Notes under the pieces: model-generated
Seen by the model: the letters and a program-made list of their open reading frames with translations, nothing else
What the model was told of the DNA's origin: nothing
The model's database searches: none
Source: Asterias rubens
Lineage: Eukaryota; Echinodermata; Asteroidea; Forcipulatida; Asteriidae
NCBI RefSeq assembly: GCF_902459465.1
Contig: NC_047076.1
Location: forward strand, 7,324,146-7,388,145
Length of the DNA stretch: 64,000 nucleotides
Direction: 5' to 3'
In this document: positions 43,191 through 55,210 of the stretch, piece by piece
Layout: each line of letters opens with the position of its first letter
How positions within the stretch are numbered: the stretch's first letter is position 1
Program-made: the position numbers and the translations under genes

Positions 43191-44084
43191 CCTACGATCG
43201 CACGACTTGGGGCATGTGATAGCTATCTGGCTAAGGAGGCGTTTTGCGTGGCCGATGCAGAGAAATAACCGCGATCTCAGATTTGAAATCAATAAGCTCT
43301 CTCTGACCTTTGACCAGACGCTTTGTGTTCACATTCTACGTTCATAAGGTATAGAAGCTGTACTTTGGTCCCAAATAGAAACCGATAAAGAAGCCATGCA
43401 GTTACAAGGCATTCCAAGAATACAAAACCATAGTTTGTTTCCATACTTAGGACTAGGTAATTGTTTATTTTTGTTATTACAGCACAGTCAAAGTTTACTG
43501 TGATTTTCATTCGACCTTAAATCAGGAAGGAAATAAACGTAGGGGATAAGTTTACTTATGTTATTTAAGACACGTAGGAAATGATAATTCATTGAATAAA
43601 TAATATTCAACGCAATTCAATGGCAAAATACATTTTGGAAAATAAGCACACACAATTGTCAAATAAAAATTATTTTCAGTGTATTGCGTTGTTTGATTGA
43701 ATGTGTTTGTACATTACTGTCAGTGACATATTAAGCCTTTTTGAAGTAACGCGGTTGTAATATGTGTGCAATGTGTAGTTTGGGTGTATTACCCAAACCT
43801 TACAGTGATGTAGAATTGTGACCGCCACATCTCAAAATGGCTTATACATTTTGATTTTCATGAAGAACGTTTTAATCGTCCACGAAATCTGAGAAACGAC
43901 TCACGCATGAAACGTTTCCCAAACTCGATTAAACAGTTTTTCAAAACCAAATTACTCCGAAGGGAATCTTTTCATAAAATAGTTTTGAAAAAGTTGTTTA
44001 CTAATCAACAGCTGCAAGGCCTCCAATCAAGTAAGTTTTTAAATCTTATTTTATAGTCATTATTTTTACCAATCTAAGATCCCT
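43191..44084. other. Intergenic, no gene seen
   Basis: No supported feature. Confidence 0.4.
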
Positions 44085-44475
44085 TTAAAGACACTGGACA
44101 CTATTGGTAATTGTCAAAGACCAGTCTTCCCACTTGCTGTATCTCAACATATGCATAAAAAATCAAACCTGTGAAAATTTGAGCTCAATTGGTCATCGAA
44201 GTTGTGAGATAATAATGAAAGAAAAAACACCCTTGTCACACGAAGTTGTGTGCTTTCAGATGCTTGATTTCGAGACCTCAAATTCTAAGTCTGAGGTCTT
44301 GAAATCAAATTCATGGAAAATTACTTCTTTCTTGAAAACTACTCCACTTCAGAGATAGCTGTTTTTTCACAATGTTTATACTTACCTACCAACCTCTCCC
44401 CATTACTCTTTACCAAGTAAGGTTTTATGCTAATAATTATTTTGAGTAATTACCAATAGTGTCCACTGCCTTTAA
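44085..44475. mobile_element. Family B TTAA MITE, full length
   Basis: TTAAAGACACTGGACACTAT to GTGTCCACTGCCTTTAA. Confidence 0.85.
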
Positions 44476-44791
44476 GACAGATTTCAAATTTACATCAGCC
44501 GTGAAAACTGAACATAAATAAAAATAATGTGAGAGGTAAAAATGGCCCAACGAAGTATATAAAAAAAAATTTAAGTGCTACACGTAGTTATCGGTTCATA
44601 GTTCAAGTTTGTTGTTAACCTACACAATTATTTCTAATCAAAAAAGCACACTTTCTTCCATCTTGTCATTGCTCTACGATGAAAGCTTCTATGAAGCCCA
44701 ATACACTGTACAAATAAATTAGTGAAAACGACAAGTTGTTCATAATAGGCTAAGACATCATGTTGACTTACAGTCAGTCAAAGTGATGTCT

Positions 44792-45066
44792 TATAGACCT
44801 TTCTTTTGATACTTGGTTGGCATGATCGGCCGAATGTTAGTAAAACACTCAATCGTAACACATATTTATGTTTTAATAATTGTCAAAATTTTCTGCAAAC
44901 TTTCAATATAAATAAAATACCTCACGAAATTAGTTTTTTGTTTTCAACAAAATCACCAGAATTTTACAGTAGCAATCTGTTGTTGATTGGCATTTATTGC
45001 AATCCATAGTTTTCCAACCTGGGTTGGCAAAAACTTAGGCGTGACGTTGCAAAAGAAAGGTCTATA
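44792..45066. mobile_element. Family F MITE, about 275 bp
   Basis: Inverted ends TATAGACCTTTCTTTTG and CAAAAGAAAGGTCTATA. Consistent with a TA target duplication (Tc1/mariner-like). A diverged relative is at 56375-56656. Confidence 0.75.
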
Positions 45067-45307
45067 ATGACCAACTTACGTCGTTTTGACTAAAATAAAT
45101 TGTACAGTGTTAAAGACTGCACTCTTCCTCCGTATCTCCCATGTCACAAACATGTTTGATAAATACAAAATACAACAATGGCGCCCTGCTCCACAATACA
45201 ACTTACATCGACAACAAAACCTTATTTAGTTTTAGTGCAATCAAATTATTTAAAACCGCCCTTTTTCTGCCCGTCAACGATTTTTGGCACGCTTTGTGAT
45301 AACCCTT

Positions 45308-45480
45308 CAGGGGTGGATTTAACAAAGGTAGTCCTTACTTAGGACTAGTCCTAGGCAATGCTATGAGATAGGACCAGTCCTAAGTTAGGATGAGTTACTG
45401 GTCCTAAGGACCAGTCCTATCTCTTAACATTACCTAGGACTAGTCCTAAGTTAGGACTACCTTTGTGAAATCCACCCCTG
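45308..45480. mobile_element. Hairpin MITE of the AGTCCTAA type
   Basis: Arms CAGGGGTGGATTT..CAAAGGTAGTCC and GGACTACCTTTG..AAATCCACCCCTG enclose repeated TAGGACTAGTCCTA and GGACCAGTCCTA palindromes. The element is almost entirely self-complementary. Confidence 0.85.
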
Positions 45481-46100
45481 CCCCAGTAGGGTTATCACAC
45501 GGCCTACATTCATTAGCACCCCACCCCTCACACAAATAAAAAAATAAATCTCAAAATAGTTGGTCACATAATGTTAAAACTATTTAATTGAGTACAAAGC
45601 AGTTTACCAATGAATTTGATTAACCAATGAACAACTTCCCTTTGACCTCTTGCCACAGGCGCCATTTACTCAAATGACGTCATGTGCATCACCATATGGG
45701 ATTAGCCATGTGAACAAACAAACGGTTTTTTTTTTTCTTGTTTGCTTTAGGTGCGACATTTGACCGTCATGTACGGCACAGTGTTGAAAACAACAATAAA
45801 TCAAACATAGTAATCATACAACACACATTTCTCATCTTCTTATTTAAAATGCAGCAATTTTGATGGTTCAATTAGTATTGTGCGACTCAGATAGACGTGT
45901 CGGAATTAAGCGACTTTGGCTGCAGCTACCGCCGTTTTGCAGCAGCGTTAACAGTTGAAGAATATGAATTTTCAGCCTATCCAGCCATAGCCGAAATAAT
46001 TAATTCAGACAAAGTTTATCTTGAAATTCGTTGCAGAGTGTGAGTGTCGAGTCCCTGTCTTGACAATATTGTGTCTTTGAGCAATATACTAATACTTTGT
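45481..46100. other. Intergenic, no gene seen
   Basis: No supported feature. A TCGGATGGGACATTAAGCC retroposon-type block begins at 46103. Confidence 0.4.
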
Positions 46101-46124
46101 CCTTCGGATGGGACATTAAGCCAT

Positions 46125-46284
46125 ATAGGCTAAATGTCCCATAAACAGTCTTTTGGGTTCTTTTACATGCACCATACATATGGGATCTTCTTTTACATGC
46201 ACCATACATATGGGATCTATAGATCCCATATGTATGGTGCATGTAAAAGAACCCAGAACACTGTTTATGGGACATTTAGCCTAT
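46125..46284. repeat. Strong hairpin 115 bp beyond the stop of TPR-TIR gene 2
   Basis: Left arm TAGGCTAAATGTCCCATAAA through CATGCACCATACATATGGGA is complementary to the right arm TCCCATATGTATGGTGCATG through TTTATGGGACATTTAGCCTA, about 60 bp with very few mismatches. A 30-bp piece of the left arm (TTCTTTTACATGCACC region) is tandemly repeated. Confidence 0.85.
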
Positions 46285-46398
46285 TACGCCTGGATCCACA
46301 TTGCAAGCACCCTTGTTTACAGGTTTCCTAGGCATGAGAGATAAAATTACTTTTGTATGAGTCATTACCACAAAAAATGAATAATTTTAATACTAGTT

Positions 46399-48315
46399 TC
46401 ATATCTGTCGACACAACTTCACGATTTCATCCCAGTGTTCTTGTTTGATCTGCCCCTCTTCGCAATCCCTGACTGTCAGATGTTGAAGCTCCACCGGTAC
46501 TGGGCAATCTATTAACTTGATCGGTAAGATAAACTCGTCCTCCCTGGTGTATAGCTCCCGTATGGCATGGGCGATGGTGAACCTCATCCAGCTCTGGCTT
46601 CCCGGTAGAATTATAACACACCGGTGGCTCAGCCTGAGACAGTCCAAGATGTTCTTTTGAATCTCCTTGCCGAGCTGGAAATCCCTGCCCCCGATGCAGC
46701 ACTTGATGTTGTGTTCCATCTCGAGCTTATTGACAAACGCCACAGCCCATCGCCTGTTTGTATCGGTGTGCCATACAAAAACATCGAAGTCGTAGGCGTA
46801 TCTGTCACTGGAACCACGGGGAAGACATGTCCCCATATCTGATAACTTAGAACAGGGTCTCCAGAAGTGATAGTCCATGAGCACGCGGACAAAACCCTGC
46901 TTCTCGTTGGTATTGTAATGCTCAAAATCATGCTGGAAGAAGACATCCAGCTGCTCTTCCTGGAGAGCTGTGTCTAGGATTTGCTTTCGGATCTCCTTCG
47001 CCTTCTGTAGTTGATGTTGGCTCCCTGCAAGTTCGTTGGCCTTCTCCAGGCAAACGGCCCACCGTCGATGAGCCAGCACTTGGTCAAAATAATCATAATC
47101 AATAAACTGCTCGCTACTCGTGGCCCTCAAGAACATGAAGGAGGCCTTATCGTTGTCACCGAGGAGGTAATAGACGTAGCCCAAGTCTGAGATATCAGCG
47201 TGTGCCTCCTTCTTCTTCAAGGCATTCTGTAGGTCCGAAGCTGCATCGTAAAGCCGATCCACTGCAGCATTCCCGTCTTCCACAGACTCTTCGTACATCT
47301 TAAGGTACATAAACGCTCGATAGCGATACCCATATCGAGACGGGAGTATGCCCAAAGACTTATCAAGCAACTGCTTGGCTTCTTCGAACCTCTTCAGTTT
47401 AACATATTCTGACCCTACCCTACGGAGTACAATCTCATGCTCTGGATGTATACCAAGACCTTTCTCAAAACACTGCTCCGGTGTGAGGTGGTACTCAGGC
47501 TTCTCTGGAAATACTTCACCAAGACTCCGGTGCTCCGGATCGTGGTTTACAAGGATCCCAAGGAAGACCCAAGACAAAGCTTGGTAATCTTCTGAAAGGC
47601 TGATCGTGGCCACATTCATGAATTGTTTACAAGCATTGATGAACCCCTCTTTGATTTTAGCATCCGAGTAACAATCCGAGTTATCCAGGGGCTCATCTGT
47701 TTCGGCGTGAAGCTTTCTCAAGTACAATATCTGGAGGTCTCGCCGGTAGAGGGCCAAGGCGTAGTCGAAAAACCACTCTGCTCGGTGTGGTCCATCACAT
47801 TTACTGCCGATGGTGGCGGCTAGTTTAATATATCTCATATACTTTAAGCATCGCTTGAACGGCTCGAAGTAGCGGATAGCGTGAGCTTTGTCCGCATGAG
47901 CTCTAGCTCTCTCATAGCAGCTTGGTCTCGAAAGAATCTCAACAAGTCTATCCACAAAATGGCGGTTATCTTCTAACTTACCGATTCCTTTGGTTATGTA
48001 CGCGAGATTCGCAAGTGCGTTTAGATTATTCCCATCTTTGTCCAACACACCCTCGAAGAAGCTTTGAGCTTCATCCAACTCGTCGAGGTTATAAGCAATG
48101 AACCCTTGAAGGTTCCGTATAGCTGTGTAGTAAGTCGGCCGATCGCAGAAGTCCCACTTCTCAAGGGCCAAGTTCTCCTTCTCACGTCCGAGGCGGGTTT
48201 TGTCCTTAGAGACAGGGCTCAGCTCGTGCCAGCTGAGATGACACCCCAGCGAGTCGATCAAGGCTAGTATTTGTTCGTAGCGAACGTGGCAATCTGGTTT
48301 GACTGTAACGTCCAT
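46399..48315 (-). CDS. TPR-TIR protein 2 (IFIT-like N-terminus, TIR C-terminus), complete
   Basis: 638 residues from the ATG at 48315. I chose it over the in-frame ATG at 48396 because homology with gene 1 begins just after it. CHLSWHEL (residues 25-32) is the IFIT-like signature. TPR-type helices follow to about 450, including the CFEKGLGIHPEHEIVLRRVG and FEEAKQLLDKSLGI blocks. The TIR domain starts at FDVFVWH (510-516), with box 2 GRDFQLGK (543-550), FILPIKL, and EHWDEIVKLCRQ at the C-terminus. At the position of Glu569 in protein 1 there is Ile, so NAD-cleaving activity is unlikely unless a nearby Glu substitutes. No introns, signal peptide or membrane segment. Part of its TPR region is almost identical to gene 3. 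Confidence 0.9.
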   Translation of the reverse strand: MDVTVKPDCHVRYEQILALIDSLGCHLSWHELSPVSKDKTRLGREKENLALEKWDFCDRPTYYTAIRNLQGFIAYNLDELDEAQSFFEGVLDKDGNNLNALANLAYITKGIGKLEDNRHFVDRLVEILSRPSCYERARAHADKAHAIRYFEPFKRCLKYMRYIKLAATIGSKCDGPHRAEWFFDYALALYRRDLQILYLRKLHAETDEPLDNSDCYSDAKIKEGFINACKQFMNVATISLSEDYQALSWVFLGILVNHDPEHRSLGEVFPEKPEYHLTPEQCFEKGLGIHPEHEIVLRRVGSEYVKLKRFEEAKQLLDKSLGILPSRYGYRYRAFMYLKMYEESVEDGNAAVDRLYDAASDLQNALKKKEAHADISDLGYVYYLLGDNDKASFMFLRATSSEQFIDYDYFDQVLAHRRWAVCLEKANELAGSQHQLQKAKEIRKQILDTALQEEQLDVFFQHDFEHYNTNEKQGFVRVLMDYHFWRPCSKLSDMGTCLPRGSSDRYAYDFDVFVWHTDTNRRWAVAFVNKLEMEHNIKCCIGGRDFQLGKEIQKNILDCLRLSHRCVIILPGSQSWMRFTIAHAIRELYTREDEFILPIKLIDCPVPVELQHLTVRDCEEGQIKQEHWDEIVKLCRQI

Positions 48316-48872
48316 TGCTGCACATTGTATCCCCAGCGACCTTTCACTATCGTATGTAACTCTTAAGTGTACGGCAATGTCATAACGAAAGCACAACTCA
48401 CCACATGTGGGAAAAAACTGTAGTTAAATCTCAACACAGTTGACAAGGATGAGCTGTCCAAAACAATCAGTGTGTTAGCGATTGTTAATCATTGTGTTTT
48501 AGATTCCAAACTCCATCGATCAGTGTTCAAAAACAACCGTTATATTATCTTTATCGCTTCATGGGAATACAGTGAAACGTTGCACACAAAAAATGTGCCT
48601 TTTGGCATTCATTGAATAGCGTTACAACACATTATAATAAAAAATTAGACTTGTACAGCTCCTACGCCTTAATGGTACACGTGATGATGATCATAGCAGA
48701 AGACACTAAACGTTTTGATACGCGAGATGGCAGCAGACTTGTATTCTTCATAAAAGCTAGCAGCAACTTGGTTTCAGAAACATACACGTTTACTGGGATG
48801 TTACTTTCTTGGGAAATAAAAGCAATAATTCCAAATGGCCACCTTGCAAACAATTTGAACAGAAGTTTGCGG
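48316..48872. promoter_or_regulatory. 5' flank of TPR-TIR gene 2
   Basis: Presumed promoter region of the minus-strand gene; no specific motif can be assigned. An alternative upstream in-frame ATG lies at 48396. Confidence 0.25.
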
Positions 48873-49255
48873 TTAAAGGAACACGTTGCCTTGGATCGGT
48901 CGAGTTGGTCCTTAAACAGCGCTCTGCAACGTTTGATATAAAATTGATATGGTTAGAAAGATGTTGTAAAAGTAGAATACAATGATCTACACAAATATGT
49001 CTCGAAATTGCGTAGTTTATCGATTTACCTCGTCGACTAACACGGTCGGCAATTTACTGGAGTCAAGTGAAAATGGCCGACTGTGTTAGTTCGGGACGTA
49101 AAACGAAAACCGTGCAATTTTGAGTGATACTTGTGTGTATATTGTTCTACTTTTAAAACGACTTTCTAACCATTGCATTATGCATTTCATATCACACGGT
49201 TTCAAACGCTTTTCATAGACCAACTCGTCCGATCCAAGGCAACGTGTTCCTTTAA
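48873..49255. mobile_element. Family A TTAA MITE, copy A6
   Basis: TTAAAGGAACACGTTGCC to AACGTGTTCCTTTAA. The central spacer is shortened. Confidence 0.85.
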
Positions 49256-50392
49256 GTGTCCGGGAATAGTATTAGATTTTGGTCAAGAGACTGATATACT
49301 TCAAACCACAGCCTTGTTAGGGGAACCCCAGGCTTGTGGGTGTAGGTAGATAAAGACAGGTACCAGCTATTCAGATCCAGTGATTCCATTTGGGTATAAT
49401 GATACCATTGGATAAATGCAGTGACTGAAAGCTACCGTAGCTGGGTTTGTTTTGATTGGTCTGAGGTCACCTCGGTTGGCCAATCAAAACACAGATATAG
49501 AAAGCTTACTTTCGGTCGTCCGCACGTGTGTCCACGTACGTGTGTGGTAGTATGTATACAGGACATGCATGGTGGATTCGGTACTCGCTTGGTAATTGGT
49601 GTAGAATTTGTGTGTATCTCTATGAGCGGTCAAAGGTCAAACCACACGCCGGTTTTTGGCCGGTCTCTGGCGTTATTCACGAGCCTCGAAAAATGACGTC
49701 AGACGTTCAGGCTAGTGCACAGGTTGCATGGTGCAATGGCGCCCCCTCTCGGTTAGAAATTAGCAGTAAAGCACAGTATACATTTTGCAGTACGTTGTGA
49801 TTATATTTATATAAAAAAAAGACAATATGAAACACTGGTTCCCTGCAAACACATGATTCACTTGACCACATTTAAATAAATAGTCACAGTTATTAGTTTC
49901 TGTGGAAAAAACAGACGTCACTTGTATGCATTCGTATTGAAGGCACTGGACACGTTTGCTAGTGGTCAACTTGATCTTTCCCTACATATTTACATATAAC
50001 TAATCTTAATCTGTTAATATGGCGTTTCAATGAAGTAACGAGAGATTTTAGTATGCTTTTCATTACCTCTTTTTTCGAACACTGCGTTATTTCAAAGGGA
50101 GTCGTTTCTCACAATGTTTAGGCCTAACTATCAACAGCTCTTCATTGGTCATGGCGAGAAGACAGCGAAAGAAGTTTCAGTTTTAGAAGTGGAAGGAAAA
50201 CCCTAGAGAACTATTCCAGGGAAAACTCACACAGTCAGATAGGGACAGGAAACCAAACTCCAGCAGTGCCCCCCCCCTCCCCCGGCGCCTTATATGAACC
50301 AGGGTCCTAGAAGGTAACAAGGCAAAGAAGGATACCACTTCGGCGGCAACGGCCAACGTTCTTCGACCGAGAAATCGTCGTTCAATTTTCAC
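49256..50392. other. Intergenic with a degraded B-like piece
   Basis: 49936-50160 holds GAAGGCACTGGACACG and GGAGTCGTTTCTCACAATG, pieces of a badly degraded family B copy. A C-rich run (CCCCCCCCTCCCCC) lies at 50270. No gene. Confidence 0.45.
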
Positions 50393-50756
50393 TTAAAAGC
50401 CATTGGACACTTTCGGTAAACAGTATTGTCCAAAGGCCCACTCTTCGTTTATCACAACTGATATAAAAAATAACAAACCTGTGAAAATTTAGGCTCAATC
50501 GGTCATCGGAGTCGGGAGAAAATAACGGGGAAAACCCACCCTTGTTTCCGCACGTTTCGCCGTGTCATGACATGTGTTTAAAATAAATCCGTAATTCTCG
50601 ACAACGAGAATTGATAATTGTTTGAATGTTTTCTCGAAAAGTAAAGCATTTCATGGAATAATATTTCTTTCACCATTACCTTCTGTAAACCCTGTAGGTT
50701 ATTTGTAAATCTGTGAATCTGTTTTTTTTCTGTACCGAAAGGGTCCAATGGCTTTA
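50393..50756. mobile_element. Family C TTAA MITE, copy C3
   Basis: TTAAAAGCCATTGGACACTT to CCAATGGCTTTAA. The right flank continues AAGGCAG, the first bases of family B, before diverging. Confidence 0.85.
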
Positions 50757-52073
50757 AGGCAGACAAATACATATTTTTGCTATGTGAAATTGACGTTCAA
50801 ATAAAGCAGAGAATGTGCAACTCATGGTTCCTGAAATTGTGGTTTTGAATGCTTTTCGAATGCGTATGGTTTTAAAGTTTTCGATATTTTTCAACTTTTT
50901 TTTTTTAAAGTGAAAGGGAAAGTATACATTTGTATACGCTCGCTTGTTTTAATCTTGTATAATGATAGATATACAATGACACTAACCTGTGAAACCTATC
51001 TAAAAATGTGACATTGGGTTTTGAAATGTCATTTTCACGTGTTTATTTAATTTGTATACAGGTACATTTATATTCATGTTGAATTTAAACATCAATCGAA
51101 CAGTTCCAAAAAAACAAAGGTATGCTTCGTCCTTAAAGACCTATAAGTGAAAGGAACACCTAAAAACTTTGAGGCAATTTGTGTTATATTCTTTCCAACC
51201 ATTCAATACTAAACGCTTTAAATCACAAAATACAAGGCAACGCGTGTACCTTTGATCTGTTTAACCATTTTGATTGTTTTGATTCCATAGTGTAGATTCA
51301 TACAGTAAAACTAACATGTGAAAACAATTATTTTCAAAAGGTGATCTCGTTTTCGATATATCGCCGAAAAACCGGAGCGAATAATGTCCACGGACGTGAA
51401 GAATAATTCCTATTATAATAGGATCAGGAATACACAAATTCAGATGCGTTACTGGTAGTAACGCTTTCAGATTAAGGGACAATTGTTGCTTTATCTTTTT
51501 ACATAACCGCAATACTTCGAAGTGAAACCTTTCTCAAAATGCTGAGCTATTATCGGAAGCCGAAGAAGAATTACCAAAAGTATTTATTTCCTTGAAGCGT
51601 GACTTGTTCACAGGGTAAGCCCTAAAAATAAATCACGCTGTCGTCATTTTGGTCATGTTCCATGTTTCCACTGTAGCGATTGCTAGCATTCTTTGCGCAA
51701 ACATGGCACCAGACTATAAGTATTATTCGTCCACAGACTTAGTTTGGTTACAATGAGTTGGAATCATAGTAAAATCAAGATGGCCACACCGTGAGAAAGG
51801 TCTATGTAGACGGCATATGCAATTGGGCACAGGTGAAAAACTTGCGTGCATAGAGATTTCATCATAATACATGTTTGTTTGCTACTATTACATTTTCACA
51901 TTTTAACCAAGTTTGTCAATCAGATTCAAAAAATTAAGATTAAGCAAATTAAGATATGAACAAATTGATAGTTCACAGTGATTTAGATTGTTATTTAAGA
52001 AGTTTAAAGTAGGACAACAATTAGGTTAAGGCGAAGCCGAGGCTTTTGTGCCCTTAACCTATCGACAGACAAC
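50757..52073. other. AT-rich intergenic, no gene seen
   Basis: No supported feature. Confidence 0.4.
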
Positions 52074-52285
52074 AGTAGATTTACGGGAGTCAAATTTTTG
52101 ACATAAATGGCCGACCGTGTTAGTTCGCAGAGTAAAAGGAAAACCACGCAATTTCGAGGCAAATTTGTGTGGATCATTGTATTCTACTTTTAAAACGTCT
52201 TTCGACCCATATGCATTTGATAAGAAACGGTTACAAACGCTTATTATATATACCAACTCGTCCGATCCAAGGCAACGTATTTTAA
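52074..52285. mobile_element. Family A MITE, right half only
   Basis: From the palindrome centre (AAATTTTTGACATAAATGG) through CCGACCGTGTTAGTTCGC to CCAAGGCAACGTATTTTAA. The left arm is missing. Confidence 0.75.
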
Positions 52286-52551
52286 CTGGCAGAGATACTT
52301 ACTGTATCTCTGTCAGTGTATCGGTGTTGGCCCCCCTACCTTGCAGTTTTATTTATCCTCTGACTGCAAAACCAGTTTCGTTTTGGTTATCGAACCTCCT
52401 GGGTGTGTAAAGTTGACAACTCCTATCAGTTTATACAGTGTTATGTTCAAGTGTTGACATGAAGTTTCTTTCTTTTCATCATCACATCAACTGTACGTTC
52501 TAAAATGGTACAAAGCCTTGTTTGCTCCATGGTTGACATCGGAGACAAGAT

Positions 52552-52816
52552 TTCCATATCCTGCCACCACTTTTTCACTCATTTTTACCAAAAAGGAATT
52601 ATTCAATAGGATAACTTTCCGTATGGCGCCACCACTTTTTCACTCATTTTTACAAAAAGGGATATCTCATTGAGGTAAATTAGATACTATATTATTTCAT
52701 ATCGAATGAAAAAGTGGTGGCGCCATACGGAAACTTTTCCATTCAATATTTCATTTTGAGTAAATCAGGTACTAATTTATCTCATATTCAATGAAAAAGT
52801 GGTGTGAGGATACGGC
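52552..52816. mobile_element. Family J MITE nested in a related J element
   Basis: Inner copy 52614-52734 has arms TTCCGTATGGCGCCACCAC and GTGGTGGCGCCATACGGAA. The outer element, split by it, has arms ATATCCTGCCACCACTTTTT and AAAAAGTGGTGTGAGGATA. The two share the CACTTTTTCA part, so the family inserted into its own relative. Confidence 0.75.
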
Positions 52817-54690
52817 ATTTTTCTGAGATTGGTTTTGTCCGACCTCCCACTGGGACTCGCATCTCGTACTTCGACCAGACCAAAGCTCTATGACCAGTAT
52901 AATCTCATACAGCTACTTTAAGCGGAAAATAGTAATATACTCACAGACTCACAAAACCGGTAATGTTGAAGAAAATACTAGTATAAATATACTCACATAT
53001 CCGTTAATGTTGATGCTCATGGCGCAAGAACTGCACGTAGGCCTACAATTCCAGTAACCAGGCAGTGTTCATTCTGTCATAGAGCTAGGACCCAGCTCTA
53101 TGATTCTGTAAACCCATCTACCTCAGCTCCATGGGGTGGCGAATATACACAGCATGTACTGACGAATTAAACATTGCAGCAGTCGAACTTACATGAACTA
53201 TATCTCTGCCCTCGCAAACGGATGCGTTTTGGGCGGTTGTTTTAGTTTTTGAACCCAGCTCCATGACGGAATGACGAGCATACACAGCATGTACTGACAA
53301 TGTTGCAGCACACCAAACTACATGGACTATCTTTGACCTCACATGGATGTGCTTTCGCAGTTGATTCAGTTAATGGATAATGGCCGATTCAACCGAAACA
53401 TTTATTGGTAACATCCCAGTACTCATAGAGAAGCATATTACAGCGAAGCAATTATATACGATAACAACAGTCCTGCTCACAAACGTCGTGACCAGGAATC
53501 GAACCAACGCCTCTACCGCCCGAATATAGTGCACATTTGGTGCTGGATATGTAGCTTTGTGTCTTTTGTGAGCCTTCATTGTGTTCTGGGAATTCCAAGA
53601 ACTATTTGCAAAGCCATAGGTGGTCGTTGCTTCTGTGCAATAAGTGTATTAAAGTATGGGAACATTTTTTATTGGGGGGGGGGGGGCTCTGCCACATATC
53701 ATACATGTTGTATAATAGTGTCTGGGAGCTATATCCCGAATGTCATACCAAAAATGTGCCAAACTTAGCAGAAAACATGGTGAATTGTGGCCTGTTGTTA
53801 TTTTCTTTTCTGCGACATTTTGGTCGCGTTGTGGCCCGGCATGGTGTATCCCTCTATGGTGTGTTCATTGTGCGCTTCGGATCCCAATAATTATATTTAG
53901 AGGATTTTAGCACCTGGGGTGTCCTGTAGCTCTATTTAACTTGTGTACAAGAGGGGATATAGTGTGGGAACATTGGGTGGTATGTGGTGGGTTGATGGGG
54001 GAGGGGGGGGGGGGTACCCTCGGGCACCACAATTGGCACCATAATTGGCATAACAACCTTGCGTTTGGCTGACTTGACAAGCTTTCAATTCTGGCACCAA
54101 GTAAAACACATTAGCGTGACACTGTGGGTTAATTGGGTTTTAAAAGATAATAATTTTTAGGAACAATTTGACAGCAAGGCAGCAAGTTTTGAAAAACCCA
54201 TGTGATTCCCAAATGAGCACTCATCTCCTCGGTCGCCCGGACAGAGATTAACTATGGCAACTTCATCACCCCACGAGTCTTCACCTCATTGGGGATTCAA
54301 CTGTTTGTCTGTAGTATATAGAAATGCCACCCTCAAACAAAAATATATAATCGGGGACAGTGTTTAATAGGTCGTGTTAAGAAGTTTCAGAATGCGGTTT
54401 GGTAAATTTACCCGCGTCTATTAATTTTGCGTTCACTGCGTGAACATTTTCAAACACAAGGATCTACGGGTGAGTCAACGCTCAGAAAGCATATTATCGT
54501 CCCTGCGTTTTAAGCAGAGTATTAATTCACTCAATCTGGCGTCTACATTTATACAAGGCAATCCCGAGTGCAATGGAATAGTCCAAATTTTACAGAGTGA
54601 AATCATTATATTCTGCAACATTATACACTCAACACGGCATCCAATATGAATTTCATATACGGGCACTAAGGTTAAAGTTTGTTTTTACGA
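52817..54690. other. Intergenic with a SINE fragment and G runs
   Basis: Minus-strand GGTTCGATTCCTGGTCACG near 53490-53510 is a B-box-like SINE fragment. A pair of diverged repeats (AGCTCCATG...ATACACAGCATGTACTGAC) lies at 53115-53175 and 53260-53310. G runs occur at 53676-53686 and 54002-54014. No gene. Confidence 0.45.
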
Positions 54691-55010
54691 GTATTGACCC
54701 CTTGCAATTAATTTTGTACAACAGGGGTGTTTTTCTTCTCATTTTTTTCTTGCAGCCTTGATGACCAATTGAATCAAAACTTTCACAGGTTTGGTATTTT
54801 ATGCATTTGTTGGCATATACCAAGTGAGAAGACTGGTCTGTGACAATAGGAGACTTTCCAACGCTAGGCGGCAGCAGACATACCGGGTAAATTTCCATTG
54901 TTTACGTAGTTCTGAACATGCGCACAATTCTGAGAACAATGGATTTACCCGGTAAGTCTGCTGCCCTCTGTCGTCCCAGAAAGTCTCCCATTGTGTCCTT
55001 TGCCTTTTAT
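54690..55010. mobile_element. Half family B MITE carrying a nested family G MITE
   Basis: The family B right arm (CTCATTTTTTTCTTGCAGCC to AAGACTGGTCTGTGACAAT) is interrupted at 54849 and resumes at TTGTGTCCTTTGCCTTT. Confidence 0.7.
54849..54989. mobile_element. Family G 141-bp hairpin MITE, copy 2
   Basis: Same length as 7555-7695, with two base differences by eye. Target sequence around the insertion is CAAT|TGTGTCC of a family B copy. Confidence 0.85.
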
Positions 55011-55210
55011 ACACACCGGTTTAAGGGTAAAACAAATTATACGTATTTGTTTGTCCCGATGCAAAAATAACATTTTTTAACGAGACTAACACTCACCTCC
55101 CAACCTCACGTCAAATCAATAAACACACCATTGACAACAAGTGATTTCATTTTGTTAACTGACTCGTGAATTATTATTCACCAACAATAACCAGAAGTGA
55201 TTCAATTGAC

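Noticed and set aside
46134..46344. Open frames repeating MHHTYGI-type sequence
   Set aside because: They are read through a hairpin with a duplicated 30-bp arm, not a gene.
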